11,017 nucleotides of DNA. Origin: Candidatus Kaiserbacteria bacterium. GTDB taxonomy: Bacteria; Patescibacteriota; Minisyncoccia; Phycocordibacterales; UBA2100. The stretch's first letter is position 1, and each line of letters begins with the position of its first letter. Shown here piece by piece: positions 1 through 5,051 of this stretch. The position numbers and the translations under genes were made by a program. The DNA is taken from positions 1-11,017 of the forward strand of contig DPYD01000048.1 of the NCBI GenBank assembly GCA_003545515.1, written 5' to 3'. The notes beneath the pieces are model-generated. The model did not search any database and was not told the origin of the DNA. It was given only the letters and a program-made list of their open reading frames with translations.

Positions 1-113
1 GTTGGCGAAGGCGACTGTTGCATGACGTAATATCCCCCGCCTCCGAGGACAATCAGACCAAGCGCTATGGCTATCAAAATCGCGGCGCTCACGAATCCTC
101 GTTGAGTTTGCAT
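1..113 (-). CDS. N-terminus of a membrane-anchored protein (cut by window edge)
   Basis: The reverse complement opens with ATG and reads MQTQRGFVSA, then a strongly hydrophobic stretch (about residues 10-31, Ala/Ile/Leu/Gly-rich) and YYVMQQSPSP before running off the window, so only about 37 codons are visible. A short polar or basic N-terminus, one hydrophobic helix and a Ser/Pro linker are what a single-pass protein with an extracytoplasmic C-terminal domain looks like. I recognise this N-terminal style from small exported proteins of Patescibacteria, but it does not reveal a function. No Shine-Dalgarno is seen before the ATG. It is transcribed in the same direction as the next gene (384-1148) but separated from it by 270 bp, so co-transcription is uncertain. 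The call of an expressed gene is an inference from hydrophobicity and frame openness. Confidence 0.6.
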   Translation of the reverse strand, partial: MQTQRGFVSAAILIAIALGLIVLGGGGYYVMQQSPSP

Positions 114-235
114 AACAAAGTGGGGACAACTTATTGATAAATTACAACTCCACAATAGCACGTTTTTGCCATACGAGGATTCTAAAGTGGAAGCCGCCCC
201 CTCGCCTTGAAACGGAGCGGAAAGGACAATTTTCC

Positions 236-268
236 TTCGACTCCACTCAGGATGGTGATCCTGTCGAA
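236..268. repeat. Interrupted palindrome (dispersed intergenic repeat type)
   Basis: TTCGAC (236-241) pairs with GTCGAA (263-268), and AGGAT (249-253) pairs with ATCCT (258-262) around the loop GGTG; TCCACTC (242-248) is left as an unpaired bulge. On the minus strand this gives a hairpin that starts GGTTCGACAGGATCACC. Elements of this TTCGAC...GTCGAA design are common as scattered intergenic repeats in many bacterial genomes, which is recalled rather than searched. It lies downstream of the minus-strand gene 384-1148 and could act as a transcript-end hairpin, but there is no T-run, so an intrinsic terminator is not supported. Confidence 0.6.
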
Positions 269-346
269 CCACAAGTTTTTCTTCCTAGAGCGTTCATGCG
301 AGCGTGCAGAGTAGCTTGGCGGACTAGGTACGAGCGTGCGCGATTT

Positions 347-366
347 ATGGTGAGTGTGTCGAACCA
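347..366. repeat. Second partial copy of the 252-271 repeat half
   Basis: Positions 347-366 match 252-271 at 17 of 20 bases (ATGGTGA then three mismatches, then TGTCGAACCA). The left palindrome arm is missing here, so this is a half element in the same orientation, 95 bp from the first. It ends 18 bp from the stop codon of the minus-strand gene 384-1148. Confidence 0.5.
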
Positions 367-383
367 AGCGCACACAAAATTTC

Positions 384-1148
384 CTATTTAACAATCAACG
401 ACTGAACTATATGGTCCAAGACCCCTTCCGTTTCTTCAGCAGTTGCGTACGGCTTACCAGTGCCGTACAGCGCAAACAAGCTATAGCTCTTCATGCTTGC
501 AGAACCACTAAAAACATATTCGACCAAACCTATACTTCCTCCAAAACCAGCAGAGCGATAAACAGTTTTTGTGATTACAGAAGGATTTTGCCCGGTGATT
601 TTAGATTCGCGAATTTTACTCCAAATATCTTTATCCTCGGCAACAAAAGGTACGGAGATAGCGACGTTAGGATCATTTTCCCAGACCTCATCGTTTTCGC
701 AAGTAGTCTGAAACCAGTCGGGATGTGCACTGCTCGTCTTATATGTTTTGCATTGCCAGTTTTTGGGATGGGAAAAGGATATACCGAAATCGACGTTGGA
801 GTACGGTACATAGGTTTGCGTACCAACTACACATTCCCACTCACCGTGGCCGTCCATTTTATCCACCACCCTCCATTCACCGCCAGAACATGGAGATGTT
901 GGCCTCGGGGGTACTTTGACATAATACGACGGTGACTCTCCTATCAGAAGGGGACCGCCATCAGAATTTGTATTCACTGGCGGGTTGATAGTTTTGCTTG
1001 TTTCAGATTTGTTTTCTGTACTTGCAACATCCGACAGAATCGGAAATCCCGAAGTTGTTTGAGGCACACTCGACGTATTCAAATACCACAACCCTCCTGC
1101 GACAAGCACAACCACCACGACGATACCAATCAAAATGTTGCGACTCAT
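384..1148 (-). CDS. Single-pass membrane-anchored extracytoplasmic protein, function unknown
   Basis: The protein has 254 residues from the ATG at 1148. An upstream in-frame ATG would add 17 Lys/Asn/Tyr-rich residues before the natural membrane-anchor start (MSRNILIGIV) and overlap the -10 element, so the shorter form is chosen. Residues 5-23 are a hydrophobic helix (Ile/Val run), followed by a Ser/Thr/Pro/Asn-rich linker to about residue 85, then a folded domain. FGISFSHPKNW (121-131) and the C-terminal VLDHIVQSLIV resemble a family of small exported proteins with an 'FxxSFxxPxxW' core (PsbP/DUF1795-like fold) frequent in Patescibacteria; this is family recall, not a search result. The four cysteines (87, 106, 133, 150) all lie outside the membrane and could form two disulfides. 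No enzyme motif is visible. It follows tRNA-Ser on the same strand but seems to have its own -10 element. Confidence 0.75.
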   Translation of the reverse strand: MSRNILIGIVVVVVLVAGGLWYLNTSSVPQTTSGFPILSDVASTENKSETSKTINPPVNTNSDGGPLLIGESPSYYVKVPPRPTSPCSGGEWRVVDKMDGHGEWECVVGTQTYVPYSNVDFGISFSHPKNWQCKTYKTSSAHPDWFQTTCENDEVWENDPNVAISVPFVAEDKDIWSKIRESKITGQNPSVITKTVYRSAGFGGSIGLVEYVFSGSASMKSYSLFALYGTGKPYATAEETEGVLDHIVQSLIVK

Positions 1149-1166
1149 ATAAATTACTTTAATAAA

Positions 1167-1172
1167 ATTATA
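1167..1172 (-). promoter_or_regulatory. -10 element for the membrane-protein gene
   Basis: On the minus strand this is a consensus TATAAT, 18 nt before the ATG at 1148. The mRNA would start about 11 nt before the ATG, leaving a very short leader without a good Shine-Dalgarno. No convincing -35 hexamer lies at 17 nt (GGGGAA is there; TTGTGG is too far at 21 nt). The surrounding DNA is very AT-rich, so a chance match is possible. Confidence 0.4.
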
Positions 1173-1294
1173 TGAATAAAAATTTTCTTTTCCCCACAAG
1201 TATGACGTTTTTGAAACAAAAATGCAATTATGTGTATGACCACCGAGCTCAACGAGGCGGCAGACCTGTGCTTGCGCTTTTCATTTTGCTGATG

Positions 1295-1323
1295 TGTACC
1301 CCGTGTCCACTTTATGGGGTACA
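1295..1323. repeat. 8-bp perfect inverted repeat just 3' of the tRNA gene
   Basis: TGTACCCC (1295-1302) pairs perfectly with GGGGTACA (1316-1323) around a 13-nt spacer. Read from the tRNA strand, the hairpin begins 7 nt after the encoded CCA. It could bound the tRNA 3' trailer for processing or slow polymerase. It is not followed by a T-run on either strand, so a classical intrinsic terminator is not supported. Confidence 0.45.
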
Positions 1324-1329
1324 GATCAC

Positions 1330-1420
1330 TGGCGGACGGGGTGGGACTCGAACCCACAAGCCGCTTTTGACGGCTACAGATTAGCAATCTGCTGGCTTAC
1401 CAAATTCGCCGCACCCGTCC
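1330..1420 (-). tRNA. tRNA-Ser (anticodon GCU)
   Basis: On the minus strand the acceptor arms GGACGGG (1414-1420) and CCCGTCC (1334-1340) pair perfectly, followed by discriminator G (1333) and an encoded CCA (1330-1332). The D arm is GGC...GCC. The anticodon loop TTGCTAA sits between GCAGA and TCTGT, giving anticodon GCT, which reads the serine codons AGC/AGU. A long variable arm (GCCG-TCAAAAG-CGGC) and the G discriminator are serine identity features. The T arm is GTGGG-TTCGAGT-CCCAC. Length is 88 nt plus CCA. The short open frames overlapping it in the antisense direction, with peptides such as WDSNPQ, are the usual artefact of translating across a tRNA gene. Confidence 0.97.
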
Positions 1421-1430
1421 AGTCCGACGA

Positions 1431-1459
1431 ATGGTACTTTAATTCGAGTATCTTTTCAA
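1431..1459 (-). promoter_or_regulatory. Promoter of tRNA-Ser
   Basis: On the minus strand, TTGAAA (complement of 1454-1459, five of six matches to TTGACA) is followed after exactly 17 nt by TACCAT (complement of 1431-1436, four of six matches to TATAAT). The -10 ends 10 nt before the mature tRNA 5' end, so transcription would start about 3 nt upstream of the tRNA. Spacing and position both fit a sigma-70-type tRNA promoter. Confidence 0.5.
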
Positions 1460-1521
1460 ATGTTTTGGATTATGAAAATCGACAATAGTAAGATATTTTC
1501 TTATTTGCTTTTTGCTTGCGC

Positions 1522-1550
1522 TTGCGTCTGGAGTGCGTTACGCATATAAA
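1522..1550 (+). promoter_or_regulatory. Promoter of the Nudix gene with an 11-bp palindrome in its spacer
   Basis: TTGCGT (1522-1527) and TATAAA (1545-1550) are separated by 17 nt. The spacer ends in a perfect odd palindrome, TGCGT-T-ACGCA (1534-1544), which abuts the -10 and is placed where a repressor could bind. A transcript starting near 1557 would carry AGGAGG (1569-1574) five nt before the ATG, the only strong Shine-Dalgarno in the window. The -35 matches only the first three consensus bases. Confidence 0.45.
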
Positions 1551-1579
1551 GCTCGAGGGGTTAGGAACAGGAGGAACCC

Positions 1580-2056
1580 ATGCAAGTAACCGTGTGTTTC
1601 CTCCTGCGGGAGGAAAAGGTATGTCTCGCTCAAAAGAGGCGGACATACGGGATTGGGTTATGGAACGGCTACGGCGGAAGGGTCAAAGACGGTGAGTTCG
1701 TAGAGGCCTGTGCTATCCGGGAGACTCACGAGGAGTCCAGTGTACACGTCTCTCCGGACAATCTGGTCAAGACTGCGGTCGTGAGAATATATCGCGGCGG
1801 CGAGTTTCAGTACGAGCTCCACGTCTTTCTCGCGCGCACGTGGGAAGGCGAACCGCAAGAATCAGAGGAGATGGGTCCGCCGCGCTGGTTCCGCTTCAAC
1901 CGGCTTGGCGCACTTCCGCTTCTCGACATGTTCTCCGACGACCTGGTCTGGCTACCGCGCGCACTTTCTGGGGAAAAGTTCGAGGCGGATGCCTACCTTT
2001 CGCTCGAGGGTGACGCGACTGACCGCGTCGTGTTCCGCAAAGCAACGTTCAGATGA
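1580..2056 (+). CDS. MTH1-like Nudix hydrolase, probable 8-oxo-(d)GTP diphosphatase
   Basis: The protein has 158 residues, the usual size of the MTH1/NUDT1 family, with a start fixed by AGGAGG five nt upstream. The Nudix box follows G-x5-E-x7-RE-x2-EE: G33, E39, R47, E48, E51, E52, the Mg2+ and pyrophosphate-binding helix. Two positions deviate: Thr49 instead of a hydrophobic residue and Ser54 instead of the usual Gly. Likeness to human MTH1 extends beyond the box: GLWNGYGG aligns with GRWNGFGG (N29 matches MTH1 Asn33), SEEMGPPRWF with SDEMRPCWF, and DMFSDDLVW with DMWPDDSYW, keeping both purine-reading aspartates (D120, D121) but with Phe for Trp117. The likely role is cleaving oxidised purine nucleoside triphosphates to monophosphates in the cytosol, preventing mutation. 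Its strong Shine-Dalgarno and GC-rich sequence differ from its neighbours, hinting at recent acquisition. It converges on the comF-like gene with an 81-bp gap. Confidence 0.85.
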   Translation: MQVTVCFLLREEKVCLAQKRRTYGIGLWNGYGGRVKDGEFVEACAIRETHEESSVHVSPDNLVKTAVVRIYRGGEFQYELHVFLARTWEGEPQESEEMGPPRWFRFNRLGALPLLDMFSDDLVWLPRALSGEKFEADAYLSLEGDATDRVVFRKATFR

Positions 2057-2137
2057 GGGCCGCTTCACGCGATCCTCTCGCTTATCCTTCGATCACTCGA
2101 ATTTGTTTCGCGGCACTTTCCGCAATGAGCTTCTAAC

Positions 2138-2788
2138 TCACGCGCGCGCGAGTGCAAGAAGCGTAACGGGAGTGCCTGTTTTGGAGAATGGACGCGCGGC
2201 CTCTTTGAGCGTTGCGCCAGTCGTCACAACATCGTCTATAAGGTAAATATGGGAATCGCGCAAAACGAAGTCGTTTGCGGCAAAAGCACCGGAGACGTTT
2301 GTAAGCCGCTCGGCACGCGGGAGCTTTGTCTGCGGTGCCGTGTCGCGTGTGCGCAAGAGCACACCCTCTTTCATATATGAAAGAGTGCCATCATGAAACT
2401 CAATAGGTAGGATGTTCAAGACCGCCTGTATTTGGTTGAATCCACGTTCATGCACGCGATTCTTATGGAGTGGCACAGGAACGAGAAGAATGCGTCGTGA
2501 AGAAAATGTGTGCATTGATGCGAACTCTTCTCGAAGGTAGTCGGTGAGGAGCGCCGCACATAATTTGGCGGCATGCCCGGAGCGGTCGTATTTTAGAGAA
2601 CGTATCAAATCTTTTGCCGCGGACTCTCGGTAATCCATGAGCGTGAGAATTTGCACACCGAGCAATTCATGTAATACAGGACAGAGAGGGATCTCATCAA
2701 AAGAACGTGCTTCAGTGCGTGTCCGTCTTTCACGCCGAGGAAGCACAGTATCAAGGATGGAGTCTAGGATATCTCGAATTTCGAACAT
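2138..2788 (-). CDS. ComF-family phosphoribosyltransferase-like protein
   Basis: The protein has 216 residues. Family landmarks are in the usual order: LIRSLKYDRSGH (61-72), LLVPVPLHKNRVHERGFNQ (101-119), QTKLPRAERLTNV (153-165), and the PRPP-binding loop IYLIDDVVTTGAT (181-193). ComF proteins are tied to natural transformation in Gram-negative and Gram-positive bacteria, where they act in the cytosol on incoming single-stranded DNA; the enzymatic reaction of the family is not settled. The N-terminal zinc finger of classical ComF (paired CxxC motifs) is missing: the only cysteines are C36 and C77. The gene is divergent from pilM across 196 bp, so it may be controlled together with the pilus, which many bacteria use for DNA uptake. 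No Shine-Dalgarno precedes the ATG; a -10-like hexamer sits six nt before it. A housekeeping phosphoribosyltransferase role cannot be excluded. Confidence 0.85.
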   Translation of the reverse strand: MFEIRDILDSILDTVLPRRERRTRTEARSFDEIPLCPVLHELLGVQILTLMDYRESAAKDLIRSLKYDRSGHAAKLCAALLTDYLREEFASMHTFSSRRILLVPVPLHKNRVHERGFNQIQAVLNILPIEFHDGTLSYMKEGVLLRTRDTAPQTKLPRAERLTNVSGAFAANDFVLRDSHIYLIDDVVTTGATLKEAARPFSKTGTPVTLLALARA

Positions 2789-2794
2789 GGTAGC

Positions 2795-2803
2795 ATTGTG
2801 CCA
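2795..2803 (-). promoter_or_regulatory. Extended -10-like element before comF
   Basis: The minus strand reads TGG-CACAAT, an extended -10 (TGn) with four of six hexamer matches. It ends six nt before the comF ATG at 2788, which would place the transcription start at or next to the start codon (leaderless mRNA). No -35 match is apparent. Confidence 0.3.
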
Positions 2804-2862
2804 TACGTACCCCGTTAGAAATCGCGAACAGGTGGAATCAATTTTATTCTTGCGGCCCCAAA

Positions 2863-2884
2863 TAGATACGGTTTAGATACGGTT
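2863..2884. repeat. Perfect 11-bp tandem duplication in the comF/pilM divergent spacer
   Basis: TAGATACGGTT occurs twice in direct tandem (2863-2873 and 2874-2884) with no mismatch. Eleven bp is close to one helical turn, so both copies face the same side of the DNA, as direct-repeat operators often do. It lies 33 bp upstream of the extended -10 of pilM and about 60 bp upstream of the -10-like element of comF. A neutral duplication is the plain alternative. Confidence 0.6.
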
Positions 2885-2916
2885 TCATAAGAAATACAGC
2901 TCACGTGATTTCTGCG

Positions 2917-2925
2917 TGGTATAAT
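2917..2925 (+). promoter_or_regulatory. Extended -10 promoter of the pil cluster
   Basis: TGG-TATAAT is a consensus extended -10 (TGn plus a perfect hexamer). Extended -10 promoters can work without a -35, and none is visible at 16-18 nt. Transcription would start near 2932, giving a leader of about 50 nt before pilM. The leader contains no evident Shine-Dalgarno before the pilM ATG but does contain a small open frame at 2935-2964. This is the best candidate for the main promoter of the pilus genes. Confidence 0.6.
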
Positions 2926-2934
2926 TTTACTTCT

Positions 2935-2964
2935 ATGCCTTGCTTTTCTATACGTAAAAGATAG
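2935..2964 (+). other. Nine-codon upstream open frame in the pilM leader
   Basis: ATG at 2935 opens a frame reading MPCFSIRKR and ending at TAG, 20 nt before the pilM ATG and out of frame with it. The ATG is only nine nt after the -10 hexamer, so it would lie almost at the mRNA 5' end. It could be a leader peptide or chance; nothing besides its position supports translation. Confidence 0.2.
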
Positions 2965-2984
2965 CGGGCTACGAGCTAGTCTTC

Positions 2985-4133
2985 ATGGCATTTTCCTTTA
3001 GCGATATAACGCGCAAGCTTGGTTCGGCATTTGGCGGGAGTTCCGAGGAGAGTGTTCTCGGCATCGACATTGGTGCGAGCTCTGCGAAAATAGTGCAGTT
3101 ACGCGCTTCGCGCGGCGCGGCAATTCTTGAAACATACGGTGAAATATCGCTCGGTCCCTATGGGAAACAGCCGATAGGGAAAGTGGTGAAGCTTTCGCCG
3201 GAAAAGACGGCGGAGGCGCTCACCGATCTTATGAAAGAAGCTAATGTCACTGCGCGTTCGGGAGGCGTCGCTATTCCGTTCTCCTCAAGCTTGGTCTCTA
3301 TTTTAGACTTGCCAAAGACGGACAGGGAAGCTCTGAAGCGAATAATTCCCATTGAAGCGCGCAAATACATTCCCGTGCCGGTCTCCGAAGTGCAACTTGA
3401 TTGGTTTGTTATTCCAGAACAAGAAGAGGAGCAAAGCGCGTTCGATCGAGTGGAGAAACCGACCAAGCGTCCTCACGGTCAGGAGGTGTTGCTCGTCGCC
3501 ATTCATAACGAAACGATCGAAAACTATCAAACCATCACTGAAAATGCCGGGCTTAAGGCCGAATTCTACGAGATAGAGATGTTTAGCACCGCACGCTCTT
3601 CTCTCGGCCATGGCATTGCACCCGTACTTGTTGTAGACCTCGGTGCGGGGACGACGAAGATGTATGTTGTTGAACGCGGCATAATCCGTTTGACACATCT
3701 TGTCACGGTGGGCGGCCAGCACATTACAGAGACCCTTGCACGTTCTTTAGACTGGGAATTCGAGAAAGCGGAGAGAGTGAAGCGTGAGCGAGGGCTCAAA
3801 GACTCAAACGCGTATTCTGTCGAAGAGAACGAACGCATAAAGGTGGCGTTGTTATCAACACTATCCCGTGTGTTCGGTGAAATAAATCGGGTACTATTAA
3901 GCTACGGGCAGCGATACAACAAAAACATATCGCGCGTTGTCCTTTCAGGCGGCGGGGCGTCGCTTCCCGGGCTTTCCGAAGAGGCGAAAATCTCTTTGAA
4001 TGCGGACGTTGAGATAGCGGATCCGTTCGCACGAACGGAGGCGCCGGCGTTCTTGGGGCAAGTACTGCGGGAGATAGGTCCCGGGTTCGCGGTTTCTGTC
4101 GGTCTGATTCTTAGGAAACTTAAACATTCCTAA
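2985..4133 (+). CDS. pilM: Type IV pilus assembly protein PilM (actin-like ATPase fold)
   Basis: The protein has 382 residues, slightly longer than typical PilM (about 350). The actin-fold nucleotide-binding motifs are in order: phosphate-1 LGIDIGASSAKIV (25-37), phosphate-2 VVDLGAGTTKMYV (216-228) and the adenosine motif VVLSGGGASLPGL (318-330). The stretch around EARKYIPVP (124-132) is also typical of PilM. In known systems PilM is cytoplasmic, binds the short N-terminal tail of PilN, and links the PilN/PilO membrane complex to the PilB and PilT motors. An acidic then basic, probably disordered insert at about 145-165 is unlike model PilM proteins. The gene opens the pilus cluster and is followed 118 bp later by the pilN-like gene. 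No Shine-Dalgarno is evident at the chosen ATG, but the phosphate-1 motif is correctly placed about 25 residues in. Confidence 0.93.
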   Translation: MAFSFSDITRKLGSAFGGSSEESVLGIDIGASSAKIVQLRASRGAAILETYGEISLGPYGKQPIGKVVKLSPEKTAEALTDLMKEANVTARSGGVAIPFSSSLVSILDLPKTDREALKRIIPIEARKYIPVPVSEVQLDWFVIPEQEEEQSAFDRVEKPTKRPHGQEVLLVAIHNETIENYQTITENAGLKAEFYEIEMFSTARSSLGHGIAPVLVVDLGAGTTKMYVVERGIIRLTHLVTVGGQHITETLARSLDWEFEKAERVKRERGLKDSNAYSVEENERIKVALLSTLSRVFGEINRVLLSYGQRYNKNISRVVLSGGGASLPGLSEEAKISLNADVEIADPFARTEAPAFLGQVLREIGPGFAVSVGLILRKLKHS

Positions 4134-4251
4134 GAGTCTCCCAGCTCTCAATGAGTTTCGATGCGCCCGTTTTTCAGATTCGATGTGCATGCGGGAAATT
4201 AAGTATTTGTTAATGCCAAACGTTAGATTGCACTACGATTTTTTATAACTT

Positions 4252-5025
4252 ATGCCCGAGCAACAATCATCAACATCGTTCATCCCTCGCGACGGGGGAC
4301 AGACGAATCGCATACGTCGTGCGGAAACAGGCGGACTGCTGGAGCTCATGATACTTGTCTCAATAGTCCTTTTTGTCGCTTCCGGGGCGCTTGGTATCGG
4401 TATGTTCCTTTATCGCCAATACCTGCAGGCGAGCACTGCTTCTAAGGTAGATCAATTAGAGCGAGCAACTGCGGCCTTTGAGCCCACACTTATTAAAGAG
4501 CTTACCCGGCTTGACGACCGCATGCGTGCCGCGAGTGACATCTTGGAGCGTCACATAGCTCCATCCGCGCTGTTCGGTATGCTTGAGAAAACAACTCTGC
4601 AAACAATAACGTTCCGTTCTCTTACTCTGGATGCCGCGGATCCTCAAAAAATGTCGGTCAAAATGGAAGGGGCCGCTAATAGCGTGAACTCCATTGCTCA
4701 CCAAGCGGACCTATTCAGCAAGATCGGAATGATAAACAATCCCATTTTCTCGGATATTGATCGTCAGTCTGATGGCGTTTACTTTACGCTTTCGGCGCTT
4801 CTCAATCCCGGCATGCTCAGCTATGCGGCGCTACAGAGAGGTTTGGCTCCCGAACTTCCTCAAGTAGGTTCCGTGCCGCCGTCTCCTAGCCAACAACCTC
4901 CAGCATCTCCATTCGAGGCGCCGGGCACTACGGAACCATCTCCTGATGAACCATCTCCCGATGATCTATCTCCCGATGAGCTATCTCCCGATGAGCTATC
5001 TCCTGATGAGATGTTTCTCGAATAG
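4252..5025 (+). CDS. PilN-like pilus alignment protein with a C-terminal SPDEx repeat tail
   Basis: The protein has 257 residues: a cytoplasmic tail of about 30 residues containing SFIPRD, one membrane helix (about 31-54), a helical or coiled-coil segment (60-105), an alpha/beta domain (about 106-185, with HIAPSALFGMLEKTTL and SLLNP-like strands), a Pro-rich linker and a low-complexity acidic tail. Membrane topology and position between pilM and a pilO-like gene argue for PilN, whose N-terminal tail docks on PilM and whose periplasmic domain pairs with PilO; sequence likeness to model PilN is weak, so no symbol is given. The tail (229-253) is five PSPDE/LSPDE pentapeptides encoded by a 15-bp tandem repeat. 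No Shine-Dalgarno precedes the ATG; an AT-rich TATAAC lies two nt upstream. The upstream 118 bp contain no gene. Confidence 0.75.
   Translation: MPEQQSSTSFIPRDGGQTNRIRRAETGGLLELMILVSIVLFVASGALGIGMFLYRQYLQASTASKVDQLERATAAFEPTLIKELTRLDDRMRAASDILERHIAPSALFGMLEKTTLQTITFRSLTLDAADPQKMSVKMEGAANSVNSIAHQADLFSKIGMINNPIFSDIDRQSDGVYFTLSALLNPGMLSYAALQRGLAPELPQVGSVPPSPSQQPPASPFEAPGTTEPSPDEPSPDDLSPDELSPDELSPDEMFLE
4936..5010 (+). repeat. Five 15-bp tandem repeats inside the pilN-like gene
   Basis: Five consecutive 15-bp units, of the form CYATCTCCYGATGAN, lie in frame; units 3 and 4 (4966-4980, 4981-4995) are identical and the others differ by one to three bases. Each encodes P/L-S-P-D-E/D. Because 15 is a multiple of three, copy-number change would alter tail length without breaking the frame. 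Near-identity at the DNA level, including third codon positions, points to recent duplication. Confidence 0.85.
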
Positions 5026-5032
5026 GGTGCGG

Positions 5033-5047
5033 AATTGTAATACAATT
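5033..5047. promoter_or_regulatory. 15-bp perfect palindrome over a -10-like element before pilO
   Basis: AATTGTA (5033-5039), a central A (5040), and TACAATT (5041-5047) form a perfect odd palindrome in the 26-nt gap between the pilN-like and pilO-like genes. Its right arm contains TACAAT (5041-5046), a good -10 hexamer ending five nt before the pilO ATG. It could be an internal promoter with an operator on top of it, or a weak hairpin. No -35 is evident. Confidence 0.4.
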
Positions 5048-5051
5048 TACT

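Larger units (their letters stand above)
114..383. other. Intergenic region with repeat elements, no gene seen
   Basis: This stretch of 270 bp lies between two minus-strand genes. Short open frames exist on both strands, but their translations are Arg/Pro/His-rich and low in hydrophobic order, with no recognisable motif, so I do not call them. What it does hold is repeated DNA: a palindromic element (236-268), a second partial copy of its right half (347-366), and a 9-bp direct repeat CGAGCGTGC at 299-307 and 331-339. It is best read as repeat-bearing spacer. Confidence 0.6.

Noticed and set aside
236..268. Rho-independent terminator of the minus-strand gene 384-1148
   Set aside because: It has a long bulge, lies over 100 bp from the stop codon, and has no T-run after the stem.
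134..394. Two short open frames on opposite strands in the left spacer
   Set aside because: Composition is Arg/Pro/His-rich without motifs, there is no Shine-Dalgarno, and they overlap repeat elements.
354..935. A 193-codon plus-strand frame antisense to the membrane-protein gene
   Set aside because: The minus-strand protein has a clear membrane anchor, linker and domain order; the plus frame has none and lacks a start signal.
1172..1488. Plus-strand and minus-strand open frames over 1154-1488 with peptides such as GGTRTHKP and WDSNPQ
   Set aside because: They are translations across tRNA-Ser(GCU), a well-known artefact of gene prediction; the tRNA structure is unambiguous.
2139..2155. CTCACGCGCGCGCGAG near the comF 3' end as a Z-DNA or terminator element
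   Set aside because: It encodes the last residues of the ComF-like protein (Ala-Leu-Ala-Arg-Ala) and is explained by GC-rich codons; no T-run follows.
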